A stretch of DNA of 64,000 bases from Coturnix japonica (Eukaryota; Chordata; Aves; Galliformes; Phasianidae), in NCBI RefSeq assembly GCF_001577835.2, contig NC_029519.1, positions 41,212,512 through 41,276,511 of the forward strand. Reading direction: 5' to 3'. Below the pieces are notes generated by a model. It was not told the origin of the DNA, did not search any database, and was given only the letters and a program-made list of their open reading frames with translations. The translations under genes and the position numbers were made by a program. Shown here in pieces: positions 50,101 to 61,364 of the stretch (within the stretch, counting starts at the first letter, position 1; the number at the start of each line of letters is the position of its first letter).

Positions 50101-53100
50101 CATGTGACAATCGGTGCAGGTGCCAGGAGTGTTTTTTTCCTGAACACGCTTCACATCTAGGTGGACTGGATCTGTGAGCAGAGAGAGCACTAGGCGGGAT
50201 CTGAGGGGTGACGTAGGGATACTGGTAGGCCCTAGGGAACCCCGTGGGGATTCTGTCACTAGGGTGATGCAGTCCAGAAACAGGGAGAAGAGGTCTTTTG
50301 CTCTATCAAGAAACGAAGAGGACCATTGTGGGACAGCTGCAGTGGGCTGTCTACAGCCAAACATGTTCTGTTCTCCTTGCAGTTACTGTGCTGGGACCCC
50401 ACCTGACCCCATGTTACGGGACTGATCTGTATCTCTAACTCAGTGGGATTATTAAAATGGGTAGAATTGTTGGAAAGAGGTCCAGGCCTTGGAGGTGGAG
50501 CGGCATTGTTATGCAGACAGCATTGCTTCTGTGCCTCCAAACAAAGGCACGGAACAAGAAAATGGTTCTTTCTTATCCGTTTTACTACTGTATTTGCGTC
50601 ATTGGCAGGCACTGCAGAGATCACTGCACTTCTTGGGTGAAGAGTGAAGTGCTGTAATCCATGCGGTGTGCTTGAGCAGATGAAGCTCTGCATTTTGAGT
50701 GATAGAAACTCTGGGTATTAATGATAGCGCGTGTAATTCGCACAGGCTGTGACCTAACACATCCTCCTCGGGTTGTTTTAATAGAAGGGAAATGGAGGTA
50801 GCATTATCAGCACTGCCTTGTCAGACTGCCTTTCAAACCTAAGAGCCTTCTGTGCTGCGCTTTTTGTAATCTTTATGGGAGTTACCAGCATTGTTTTCAC
50901 TTCTCCCCATAGCTGTAGGGAGAGAAGGCAGCCAAGTGTCAGACCTTCAGGAAACCAAACTCTGGCATCAGTTTTCTGCTGGCAAATACCATGTTTGGGC
51001 TGAACTGCAGAGGGGGCTCTGCAAGGTGCACTGGGGCAGGTGTAGAGGTATCTAAAGACCTGATTGATCTTAACTAGAAACACATCTTCCACAGTAGCTG
51101 TATTGCTTAGGGGAAGGAGCCTTCATATGAGATCTCAGAAGAGCAGTAATCATAGCCAGAAGTAAATCCATAGTTGTGGCTGTTCTGGTGCAGAGCGTGG
51201 AGCCGAGTTATAGAATGGTCTGATACAGGAACATTGTGTCTCACATTGTAGATGTGTTTGGTTAAAGGGAGGTAGAGACAATGTGGAATCTTGAATAGCA
51301 CCTGGCCTTTGAGCTGCCTTAGGTTTAGAGATGAAGGTCTTCTGTCTTGCAAGTGTATATAGCCTCAGTGTGTTAAGCCATGTTTGCATCTTGCAGTCAG
51401 CAACTGAGCCCGCATTGATTTTTCATTTTCAACTTGTCTCTCTTTGAACCTGCTTTGAAGGGAGTTGGAATCTTCAGGATCTTGCATCCTTTTTTGGAGC
51501 TGTGATAGAGAAGCTGTAAGCTATAAACACATCAGAGCGACCTCAGAGACAGGAGTTGTTTAACCCTTATGTTTGTCTTCTCTTTGCGATGGTAAACTGT
51601 GTGTCGGTTGTATTCTGCCCTTTGGGTTTGTTGTCCTTCCACGTGGGTTTAAAGTGACTTTTTGCCATGCTAGCTGCAGACAGGAGCCTTGACTCTGGCA
51701 AATGATTGGCATCCACCTTCAGGTCAAGTCCTTAAAACATCTGAAGAGCTTTCTGGAATAATAAAATGGTGGTGAGAAGAGTGTTGCTAAGAGTAATGGT
51801 CTGTCAGTTGTGCTGGCTGTTAGGAGCAGAAAATGAATGCTGGAGGAGATAAGAGAGTGGGCCTGGACTCCTCAACATTTGTTCAAAGCAAGAAGCGCTG
51901 ATTTACTGCATGGGGAGAGAAATGGAGCTGTATGGGGGGGAAGGCAGACAAAACCAATTTCACGGGGTGGGTTGGATGAATGGCTCCTGTCTCTCAGCTG
52001 GCATTTTAATGAGGTTAGGTGTTTTTCTTCTGACTCCTTACGCCGATTGAGCCAGTGTGAATGTACAATTCTAGGAAGGATGCTTTATTATTTCTGAGGG
52101 AAAACCCTTGTTTTAGTTCTTTGCTTTTTATCTGCAGAAAACCTACCAGCTCAAGACCAGGCCTCTCCCTTGGCAGGTGAACGAGGTACCACCTCAGCTG
52201 CAACTGATCACAGCCACTACCTGAAATTAATTGAACAGGCATCAGTAAATGCATAATGTTCTTCAGAGAACATCAAGTGCAATGCTATTTTCTGATCAGA
52301 CTTTAATCGAATCAAATTTACAATCCCTTAATTAAAACCAATAACAACAAATCTGGAGTTTTTAACCACAGAAACAAATGCCGTTGTGTTTTTAATTTCC
52401 CTACAAATTGTTCCAGGAAACTCAGCAGCGTGTGAGACTTTCTAATGTGTTCCACTGTCAGCACTGCACAAGTTAGACTTCCTATATCGGAAATACTCTG
52501 GGATGGGGAGGAGCAGAGCCCTGGGGCTGGTGGCCGTGCTTTCCATTTGTTCACAAGAAGCCAGATGCGAAGGGGGCTTAATTTGTTTTCCATTTGCCCC
52601 ATCAACACGCTCTGGATGTGAAACTTGTTTAACAAAAGCTCGGGAGAAAATGTAATTTCAGAGCACTCGAGCGGATTGCGCAGTGACGTTACGCTCTGCT
52701 GTCTGAGGTGAATTGATCATCTGCTAAGTGAAAAACACTGTGGTGAAAAAGTCCATTGGGCGGGGATTTGGTTTCGGCTTTTTGTGGCTCTGTGCAATAA
52801 ATCCTGATTACTTGGCGAGGCTGCAGTAACACTGACAGAAAATGTCAGCTCTGGGATGAGATAGGGACCATTTCTAATGCACTAATGTGAGCTCTGGTGT
52901 GCAGATCTTGCAGCTTTCCTTGAAGAGCAGGTTTGGTGCATTGGACTGGGAATGAATCTGCTCAGATGTGCGCTGTTTTTCAGCTTGAAACAGATTGTCC
53001 TTGGTGGAAAAAGCAAGCTGGGCTGCCCTAGCATCCATACCTGATACAGCTACCTGCTGTACATGGCAAGGGAAGCCTGGTGTTGTGGCTTCTGGTGTCC

Positions 53101-56100
53101 CATGGTGGCTGGGTGGATCTGACTTGTGCTGTTGAAAGCTCCTCTTGCCTCTTCTGTCTCCTCTTTCCATTTAGTTTTGGTGGGGAAAGCGTATAAGGGG
53201 AAAAAGAAGTGCTCATTCCTAATGTATGGATAGGAGAAACCTTCACAGGTAACTGTGAAGCTGTCTCAGCATATACAGTCTGTGCAGCAGAGCTGTGTTT
53301 TGGCCGTGGTAGGCAACTGCCTGCCTTTTCACAGGGCCCATCTGTTTCAAGTAGTTATACTGCAAGAGACGTGCTAGTTAGAAGGAGAACAGGGAAGAAA
53401 AAAGGATCAATTCTGCCATGGCAAGGAGCCAACCTGAGCTCTGAGAGGCGTCACTGCCCTCCTCTGAGCTACTCACAGTCTCTGTTTTTCTTTCTGTCCC
53501 AGGACCTCAGAACGGCTGGAACGACCCTCCTGCCCTGAACAGAGCTGCCAAGAAGAAAAAGGTATTCTAGGAAGTCCTGCCTCAAATGATTGAGTGCTGC
53601 CCACTTGAAAAGCAGTAACCTAACCTGCTCCAGGGGAGCTTGTTCACAGCAGAACGAAAGAGAAGGGTTAGATACAAACAAAAGCCACATCTTGTGAACA
53701 GAAAATGGCCTTCATGGCCTTCCAACATGCATTATCTCTCTCTCGGAATGTTTATACTTCTAAAAAGAATGGCGGCTTTGTGCTAGAGTTGTTGTTAATA
53801 ACAACACAAATCCCTGTTTGAAGGAAGAAAATACTTTGGGCTGTTTTCATTGCTAAAAAGCAGTTGAGTTTTGCCAGAGACGATACTTAAGTGAAATGAT
53901 GAGGCTGTGCAAATTGTTACAGATTATTGACCACGCTGGAGCTGAAGGCAATTTATCCTGATTAAGGGTTTGACCCTGAGAGATCTGCTAAAAGTGACAT
54001 AATTTCCCTGATAGAGATAGTGTAGTTCAGTAGAAAAAGGATTTAGGTTGCAGCAGGACAGAACAACCGGGGATGTTTGGCACAGAGCAGAGTGAGCCTT
54101 TTCATCCCCTGGTGCTGCACAGCAGTCAGCATTGCTCACAGTGTGTTTGGGAAGCAAGTCTGGAGCATGTCAGGTGCTTGTGGTAAGGAAAGAAAGGAGT
54201 TGGAGCAGGCAAGATAAGGGCTGAGTGAAAGTGAGGGCAGCAGTCTCCCATGACCCTCGGATTATGGTCTCTGCTTACAGCTAAGAAGCCATTGGATAGA
54301 GGGGAAATGGTGTGTTCCTTCTGCCCATGTGCTGGGACCTCTGTCCCACAGCCACTGTGCTGTTTTGCAGGGCTTCACTGCCCAAGAATGGACATTGAGA
54401 ACTGCAGACCCAAGAAAAACCCTTCTGCTGTGTGTATTGTGGTTACGGTTTCTGCTATGGTGAGGGCTTGAGGGCCAGCTCTGCTCTGAAGGAGTGATGT
54501 TCATCCCATGGTCCTGTCAAATATTAAACCTCTGTCAGAAACGTTTAGATGCTTACTTTGCTTACATCCGCAGCTCAAGGGGGAGATTTAGGCTGTAATA
54601 AAATGACTCATTTATTATTGTAAATGACTCAGTTATTATTGTAAAAGAGAACAGTCTTGCATTTCAAGCCACAGAATAATTTGCAGCCATTTTCCCCCCT
54701 AAACTCAAAACATGGCAGTTGGCATTGCAAAGTTTACTGTTGTGATTCATTGCATTTGTAACTGTCAGCAGTTGCTGTCCCATACCGCCAGCTTCATTCT
54801 GGCATCTTTCAATCAGGGCTGCCTTCAGCATTCCACAATAGTTCATTTTGCTTTCTGCCTCTAAAAAAAATGTGTGTACAGTCATGGGAGCTCTTCATTT
54901 TGTTTGGATTTCTGTCTGCCTTGTGGCAGAAGCTGACAGCTCATTTTGTTGTCTTTTCTCTCTACCAAATGTTTCCAAAATACCCCTGTGTAAAGACTGG
55001 CAGATGCTCAGGGATGAATCTGAACTGCGCTCATAATCTGTCTTAGTGCAAATGTGTTTGCCAGAAGCTTGAAAGCCTTTCAGAAGCTTTATTGGTGCTA
55101 GCTGTGATCTATGTGCTGTGTGGGCAAAAAAAAAGTAGCCACAAAAATCTAAATGTAATGATCAGAATGCATATAGGTGTAGGTTCTTTGTGTGCAGCTG
55201 CTGCCAGAGGAAGGGGTGAGTGAAATCCCACCTGCTCCCATTGTTTCTAAACCCCAGAGGCTCAGCTCCCTGCCTGGCTGGGATCTCAAGCCCTGTGAGT
55301 AGGGAGGGATGTGGGGAGCTGGGTGTTTTCTGTTTGCAGCAGTGGCATAAGCGCTGTTTGTTTTTCCCCAGGTCCCCGATAACTTCATGCCCCCAGTTCC
55401 CATCACCTCGCCCATCATGAACCCGCTGGCGGATCAGCAGGCACAGATGCAGCAGCCTCCAGCAGCACCGGTGGGCACACCCAGCTTCCAGCCTCCACAG
55501 CTCCCCGCAGGGCAGCAGGCACCGCTGGGCCCCTATGCGCCCCAGGCTGTGGGGCCGTGTGCCGTGCCTCCCACTACCTTCAAACCCAGGACAGAAGGGG
55601 CTCCCGGGGCCCCAATTGGCAATGCCATCCAGGTAACGTAACATCAGTGTTGTGTGGTTTGGGTTTCTGCACTATCAGATCTCTGTGGGCTGGGATCCTG
55701 GTGGCTGGTCTTGTGGTTAGGGTTTGTTAAAAGCAACATGGGGTTGCAGAGTGGCTTGGAAAACCTCACCTGTGCTGTTTCTTAGCATGTTCAGGCACTG
55801 CCAACAGAGAAGATAACCAAGAAGCCCATCCCTGAGGAGCACCTTATTCTGAAGACAACATTTGAAGCGCTTATCCAGAGGTGCCTGCTGTCTGCCTCTG
55901 ATCCGGTAGGTCTCTGCTACAATCTCAGAGTAACCCTGTGTTCAGGTGAACACACTGCTGTCTTCAGCCACAAGCAATGCATAGGAACACCATGTGCACA
56001 CATTTGGAAGCAAAGCAAGGCCCTGCTGACAGTCCAGCTGCCCAAGGAGGAGCAGCTGCTATTATGTCCACTCAAAGCTGAGGCTTATATCTATGAGTAC

Positions 56101-58921
56101 GTGCCTTGAGTTCTCATCTGTGGTTTGTGATTTCTGTTAAACTTGCTTCAAAAGGAAACAATAGGTAGCTGAGAAATGGAAGGCTAAGAGCTCTAACAAC
56201 AGCTGAAGCTGGGCAGGAACAACATCCCATAGCTTTTGATGCACTGCGAACAAACCATCCAGCTCAGAGCTTCTCATTTCTTGCCAGTGGTCAGTGACCA
56301 GCATACCAAGCCTACTAGGTGCTGCCTGTTTGGCTTGTGCATGCTGGAAGGTATTCCATGTCTTCATGATGGAAGACAGAATGGTAGCGGTCAGCAGCCC
56401 AGATCCACACTGGGAGCTGAGCAGTCAGAGCTCTATGGATGTAGGAGTAAATTGAGCATCCAGGGTCATTTGTGTTGGTTTGCTGCACCATGAAATGGTG
56501 TCTCTGTGGTTTTGACTTTTGTATGTACTTGCTCCTTGGGTGCAGCAGTTTCATGGTGGACTTGTATGGATAAATTTTCAGAGGCCACAAGCCTTGCTTT
56601 GGACAGATTCCGTTGTGTTTAGCAGGATTTGATTGCTTAAAAAATCCCACTTTTTTAAGATTATTCTTTAGAGCAGCAGCCCTCAGTCCTTCTGCTTCTT
56701 GAGTCATCCCTCTTTTCCCAGATGCACAGTGAAGGCAAAAGTATTCGCTTCACATCGGTACCAAGGGATTGCTTTTCTGCTCTGCCAACACAATTTGATT
56801 TCTTGCTCCTTCAGTCTCTCTGCTCTTAGGCAGAGCAAGTATTTCTGGCACTCAGCGCTGAGAAACACTGCTCTGACTGCACGCATCAGTTGTCAGCATA
56901 TATGTAGGCACCACTCCTTCATTACACGCCAAAGGGGAAAATGGGTGTTTGAAGGGCATTAATGCTTAGGGCTTGGATCAGGAGAGGGCCAGGAGAACGA
57001 ACAGCTTGTACTTGTGCCTGATTTCCTGTGGCTGGAGAGGTGCCTTACGGAGCACGGTTAATTTCTCCTTTGCCTTAGAACTAACAGCTGGCTTGTAGAT
57101 CTTTTCATAGAATCATGGGATCACCAAGGTTGGAAAAGACTTAAAAGATCATCTGTTACAACCATTCAGCTATTACCACTATTTCACGGGTCTTGAAACA
57201 GGTGTCCAGACATCATGTATCTTAGAGAGTTAGGAAGCCTAAAAGGCTGTTTCTGACCAGCTCTTCTATGCTCTATCCTTACCTGCCCTGTCCTTTTACA
57301 GCCGCTGAGGGGACTTCCACACGTGGCATGGGCGATGTGCATCCAGTGTTTTTGTCCATCCCTTTGCCATCCAAACAGCTTCCCCTCCTTTCTGGCAGAG
57401 CAGGCACTCTTGAGCTAGAGCCTTCCCTTAGGCTTTGATTTTATCTCTCTGCAATTACTTAACACAGAGAAAATGTTCCTGTCACCGTGGAGATGGCAGT
57501 ATCCTAAATGAAGATGGATTGATGCACGTGTACTGATATAAGAGGAGGTTCCAACACACTTGTGCCTGATGGAAATTATACTGCTACTGACCTTCTTATT
57601 TTTGCTTTTGTAAATGTAATCTGGATGCTTTGCTAGTGTGTTTTCTTGTTAGTTTGGAGTAAAATGTTTTGTTTCTGTAGCTGTTTGAAAAACCAAGTGA
57701 ATGTAAATGCATTTCCCTGGTAGTTGTGGTGCTGTGAAATATAATGGGATGATTTTTAAGGGTCTTGTGGCAAAGTAATCCCATAGACACCACAGGCGTG
57801 GTTTATTCTACATAAACTCATGGAAGCAGAAAGGATCTTTAAGAACAGTTTGGATTAGGCTGTTGTTTTTCTGTTGACAGCTCCTGGCTTTACAAATCAG
57901 GCAACGAAATATATAGCAAGAACCTGCTGTGAATGACCACTGCCTGTGCCCTTAAGTTCCCAGTGATGTCACTGGCTCCTGAATTCCAGTAATATATTCG
58001 TTCAGCCATTGCAGTGCTTTGCCAGTAAGCCATCAAACAAGGCTCCTGCTCAATTTCTGTCCCACTTTGCATGCCAACTGAACCTGTGGCAAATGACTCT
58101 TTGGATGTACCTTTAAAGGTTACTGTACCATATGGGTAACTGGAGCAGTTGCATGATGAAACTGAAAGGGAAAGACCCTAGCAAAATGAAGGGAGAAAAA
58201 TGCAGAGCAAAACGTTAGGAAAGTGGTTTTTGTCCAAGATGGTTTGTGTGTTGCACAGACCTCTTTGCAGTGTGCTTACTATTGCTCATTCTTCATGTGC
58301 TTTTCTTTTGCAGCAAACCAAGAGGAAACTAGATGATGCAAATAAACGCCTGGAATTTCTATACGACAAGCTTAGGGAACAGACAGTAAGTGTTGTTTTT
58401 ACACTTTGCCTCAGTTAAATGGCCAGTTATCTGCACCCCAGAGACATGAAGCTCAGTAGGTTTTTTGTCACCACGGTCTGCCATGGCAGGTGTTCCACCT
58501 CAGGAAATGGCAGCCATTGGGGGCTCACAGGGGCAGGGATTGCAGTGAGTCTGTCTTCTGCTTGAAGTCTGCTGTTAGCAGCTGTGCTCAGCGTGCAGTG
58601 CTTCTGAAGGCCATTGCCTTTAAAATAAAGGACCCGATTCTGGCACCTTCTTGAGAGGCGGAGGTGACAGTCAGGACTTGTGTTGTGCTATTGCTGCTGT
58701 TTTTGCTTAACTCTGACCTGTCTCATGTGGCTTCCTCACAGCTCTCTCCAGCCATCATTAGCGGCTTGCACAACATCGTGAAGAGCATCGAAACCCGCAA
58801 CTACGTGGAAGGACTGAACATCCACATGCACATAGTCAGCACCAGCAACTTCAGCGAGACCTCTGCTTTCATGCCTGTTCTGAAAGTCGTCCTCATCCAG
58901 GCCAATAAGTTGGGTGTCTGA
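27988..58921 (+). CDS. SEC31A: SEC31A, COPII outer coat protein (complete coding region)
   Basis: SEC31A pairs with SEC13 to build the outer cage of COPII vesicles at ER exit sites and stimulates Sar1 GTP hydrolysis by SEC23. Exons: 27988-28066, 28375-28498, 30689-30887, 31696-31791, 32342-32482, 33262-33404, 34067-34166, 35017-35178, 35378-35530, 37320-37556, 38111-38185, 39995-40051, 40762-40839, 41909-41984, 42158-42336, 43607-43733, 43886-44031, 45127-45300, 45692-45865, 47784-47876, 48367-48496, 49068-49418, 52138-52176, 53503-53561, 55372-55632, 55786-55905, 58314-58385, 58742-58921. All are GT-AG with matching phases. With both cassette exons (47784, 52138) the product is 1274 residues; without them it is 1230 (human about 1220). 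The order is WD40 propeller, acidic linker, alpha-solenoid, Pro-rich region, C-terminal helical domain ending QANKLGV. The start [14 protein letters not shown] matches human. Confidence 0.98.
36612..37080 (+). mobile_element. Ancient ERVL-type solo LTR (fossil)
   Basis: The segment starts TGTTGTGG and ends in ACA. Its order of landmarks resembles the bird ERVL LTRs I recall: AACTCATTAATTGAGATAA near the start, CAACAGTTAAAACA, then CCAAAACATAGCACT and AAAATTAACT near the end. No internal retroviral region follows, so it is a solo LTR. It is heavily diverged and looks old. It lies in a SEC31A intron. Confidence 0.65.
39995..41984 (+). CDS. SEC31A: SEC31A exons 12-14: divergent acidic linker
   Basis: Three short in-frame exons (39995-40051, 40762-40839, 41909-41984) encode an acidic, low-complexity stretch ([32 protein letters not shown]) before the conserved TFNISVSG. 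The human counterpart is also acidic but differs in most positions. Each exon has correct splice sites and phases. Exons 12 and 13 are multiples of three and could be skipped. Confidence 0.85.
41909..45300 (+). CDS. SEC31A: SEC31A exons 14-18: alpha-solenoid cage rod
   Basis: These exons encode the helical segment that dimerises to form the edge of the COPII cage. Landmarks are [52 protein letters not shown] and [19 protein letters not shown]. Conservation with human is very high. Confidence 0.93.
41986..42020. repeat. TA-rich simple repeat
   Basis: An imperfect (TA)n tract just after the SEC31A exon ending at 41984, inside the intron. Confidence 0.85.
44122..44263 (-). mobile_element. CR1 3' fragment (minus strand)
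   Basis: The plus strand reads gttggaaaagacctgtaaga, then ccctcagtgccacatctcca, then cttgaacacctccaggggtg. This is the reversed CR1 3' region, truncated at its 5' side and clearly aged. It lies in the SEC31A intron after the exon ending at 44031. Confidence 0.88.
47784..47876 (+). CDS. SEC31A: SEC31A 31-codon cassette exon
   Basis: Exactly 93 nt, phase 0 at both ends, between ttcaattcag and gtataa. It encodes a Pro/Ser/Thr-rich segment beginning [20 protein letters not shown]. An almost identical optional exon exists in human SEC31A transcripts as I recall. It directly precedes the exon with the ALG-2 binding motif. The upstream intron is T-rich and has a GCATG (Rbfox-type) motif at 47677-47681. 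Confidence 0.88.
48376..48393 (+). other. SEC31A: ALG-2 (PDCD6) binding motif PPPPGF in SEC31A
   Basis: Codons for PPPPGF followed by IMPG lie near the start of exon 48367-48496. The human segment [10 protein letters not shown] is the known calcium-dependent ALG-2 site of PxPGF type. The core is unchanged here. Confidence 0.85.
49419..52137 (+). other. SEC31A: SEC31A intron upstream of the 13-codon exon
   Basis: GT-AG intron of about 2.7 kb. I see no exon, RNA gene or recognisable interspersed repeat in it. A G8 run lies at about 49433-49440. Confidence 0.6.
52138..52176 (+). CDS. SEC31A: SEC31A 13-codon cassette microexon
   Basis: A 39-nt exon, phase 1 at both ends, between tttatctgcag and gtgaac. 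Inclusion inserts [13 protein letters not shown] between QRT and GPQNGWND. I recall a human isoform with a related insert (ENQSIQDQAPMLE), which supports it as real and alternative. It lies six residues before the Trp-Asn pair that stimulates Sar1. Confidence 0.85.
52177..53502 (+). other. SEC31A: SEC31A intron with a candidate conserved non-coding block
   Basis: The first ~600 bases after the microexon lack recognisable repeats. They are rich in homeodomain-type cores (TTAATTG, CTTAATTAAAA, TTTAATC) with a CRE-like TGACGTTA near 52683. Deep conservation is my guess from texture only. Confidence 0.35.
53503..53561 (+). CDS. SEC31A: SEC31A exon with the Sar1/Sec23-stimulating motif
   Basis: This exon encodes [19 protein letters not shown]. 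The Trp-Asn pair (codons 53517-53522) corresponds to the yeast Sec31 Trp922-Asn923 that insert at the Sec23/Sar1 active site and accelerate GTP hydrolysis. Both residues are kept. Confidence 0.9.
53562..58313 (+). other. SEC31A: 3' introns of SEC31A
   Basis: Introns 53562-55371 and 55906-58313 flank exons 55372-55632 (Pro/Gln-rich, [15 protein letters not shown]) and 55786-55905 (start of the C-terminal helical domain). The second intron holds a CR1 scrap at 57105-57190. Nothing else is recognised. Confidence 0.7.
57105..57190 (-). mobile_element. CR1 3'-end scrap (minus strand)
   Basis: The plus strand reads catagaatcatgggatcacc, then aaggttggaaaagact, then a diverged accattcagctattacc. This is the reversed CR1 3' tail. 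Confidence 0.8.
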
Positions 58922-59475
58922 GGTAACCCTGCACTCGCAAAGCCTGCGATGGTCGCTTTTCCAAAGAAGTGCATTTCTACAGCAAACATGCAACAAGTGG
59001 ACCAAACGCTCGTCCTTACGGCATGGCGCAGTAGAGCTCTGACAAATGGCATTACGCTCTCCCTGCAAAATCCATCATTCTAGGCGGGCCTTGGAGCCCT
59101 GGTGCTTTTCTTTTTCTTTTTAACCATTTTCTCATCCCCGATGGTCTGTCTACAGATAGTATATTTAATGGGGATGGCGCCCCATATTGTCAATTTTTAG
59201 ATGCATGTTATACTGTTTAACAGTGGCTTTTAATAACGGATACGTGTGAATGCGAGAAGGTAGGTTGTGTATGAGACCCTGCACCTCACTGCTCCTTAGA
59301 CACCGGATTAAAGAGTCTGATCCTGTTAGAAGTGTAGTTGGTCTTTCATTTTATGAGACTGCTTGCAATTCTGTTATTATGATTTACGTGTCATACAGCT
59401 TAATTTTGCACCGGGACAAATGAGCAAAATAAAGGCTAATTGTATTTTCAATAAATGTTAATTTATTAAAACGTG
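58922..59475 (+). other. SEC31A: SEC31A 3' untranslated region
   Basis: From the stop TGA (58919-58921) to two AATAAA signals at 59428-59433 and 59450-59455, in an AT-rich region. The 3' UTR is about 0.55 kb if these are used. Confidence 0.7.
59428..59455 (+). terminator. SEC31A: SEC31A poly(A) signals
   Basis: Two canonical AATAAA hexamers 22 bases apart, about 0.5 kb after the stop codon. They are the first strong signals downstream. Confidence 0.7.
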
Positions 59476-61364
59476 TCGTGATGAAGTGCAACTCAGCTAT
59501 TTGGAACCTAGAGCAGAATGAGGCAGCTGTCCATGGCTGCTGAGCTGCAAGGATATGTTTATCTTTCTGTGCTGTTCGTGATAAAGCTCTGCTTAACATT
59601 TACACTGAGATACTGACGTTTCCAGGATGGGTTTTGCAAGAGTTCTGAACAGATCCATGTGCATTTATTAAAAGCTGAGAGCAGAAATAATGTGGAGTAG
59701 TTGAAGCCACCCTTACAGAGAGGTTCTGTGCAGCCTGCAAACAAGGTGCTGATTGTTTCATGCAGTCCCCCTGAGCCTGGAGACTCCAGCCATGACACAA
59801 GCGCACGCTGTGCTGTGAGACTGTGAGCAAAGAGTCTGCGTGTACAGTGTAGATGCAACAGTTCATATTGCAAGAAATATTATGATAATGCAAGTTATGG
59901 TTGATTCCTGTGACTTCACGCTGATGATGAGTTCATCAGGCTGAAAAACAGCTCTGTTCCTCCGAGGGAATGGAGCTTAATCCTATTTCTTCTCTGCTAT
60001 TTGCTGACCTCCTAAGCTTTTGTGGTTGGAGAACATGGGGCATTGAACTGGAGTTACTTTGTTTCCAAAATGTATAAAGTCATTGGACTGATTGGCTTCC
60101 CGTTAATCTGGGGCATGGATTTCTTAGCAGTGGTAGGAGTGTTTGTCTGCAGCTCTTTCTCAGGAGGGGTCGGAGGTACCATGTTTCATTTATCCATGCA
60201 CAGAATTGATCCGTGTGAACCTGGGCTCTGCTCACAACTCGTGGCTGGAGCGCTGCACTGCCTGAGTTCAGTGCAGGACTGCCCGTGAAAATCTGCTCCT
60301 CTCCTGAGAGCAGCTGAGATTAATAGTAACAGGTCACCGGAGCTGCTGCCGTCTGTTCTTATCTTCAAGGAATGCCAAGCAATTAGCTGCCCATCTGATG
60401 TTATAAACGCAAATGGCCGGCTTCCTTTGCAGAAGGCAACGAAGATTTGCCAATTTACACTGCTAAAAGAATTTGGCCCCAAATAGCCCAGTTTTAATCT
60501 CGGTGAGAAGAGATTTATACCAGGCAATGTGGGCGGCCACCTCTCCTCCCTCCCTGCTGGGGCTGCTGATGCTGGGCTGAGTCCTTGAGCCAAGAGCTGG
60601 GGAGATGATAAATCACACATTGATAGCAGGAGCGGTCTCAGTGTACCCAGTGTGATGTGGGGAGTGTGGGACTGAGCTTCCAGACCCAATTCTCGAGTGC
60701 CAGCCTGGGTGCCTGTAGCCAACTGGGGTCCTGTGGGGCACAGGCAGGAGATACGGGTGTGCTTAATGCAGCCCTCCCTCAAAAAAAGGCTGCTCTGATT
60801 GAGGTCTCCACAAGCTTCAGAGCTGCACATTGGCCCAAAGTCTCACTGCAATAGTTTCTCTGGGAGTGCCCTTGGGTGGCTGCTAGGAAAATAAATAAAG
60901 ACATAAATAAAAATGAGGCCAACGCTGTCAATATTTTGAGTAGCAGAAGTGTGCTGGTAGGGCAGCACAGCGCTCAATGGCTGCAGCCCCACAAACTGTT
61001 CACTGCCTTTTTTCATTGCCACTGTCCTCTTTCTTTTCTTCCAGGAGGAGGATTCTAGAAGAATGCTTAACATGTAGCAGGGGGAATAAAAAAAGTAAAG
61101 AAATAAAAAGAAGGGGGGCTTTAATTATATCCTCTCTGCTGACTGCCTCAGGAGCTGTTCTTAGTAATTAATTAGCACAGCATGTTGCGTGCTCTGCACT
61201 AACAGCACTCAGTGGGTCTGTGTGCCACATGGCCCTGAGTAGCCAGAGGGCTCTGTGAATAGAGCATCGCTTCTACACACACCGCTGCTCACTGCCACAC
61301 AGTGAGGGCAAACGGTGCTGCTGCTCTGCGGCTGGAGTGGTTGTTTCTGAGCCGGGGAGTGGAG
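59476..61364. other. Spacer between SEC31A and SCD5
   Basis: No gene is visible. Blocks at about 60340-60530 and 61080-61190 look unique and AT/TAAT-rich and could be conserved regulatory DNA. A 214-codon minus-strand open frame (60186-60830) matches no family I know. Confidence 0.55.

Noticed and set aside
59915-59952. C/D-box snoRNA-like TGATGA...CTGA near 59922
   Set aside because: The boxes are only about 25 bases apart, with no terminal stem and no host intron.
60186-60830. 214-codon minus-strand open frame upstream of SCD5
   Set aside because: GC-rich spacer with no domain or homology I recognise; likely chance.
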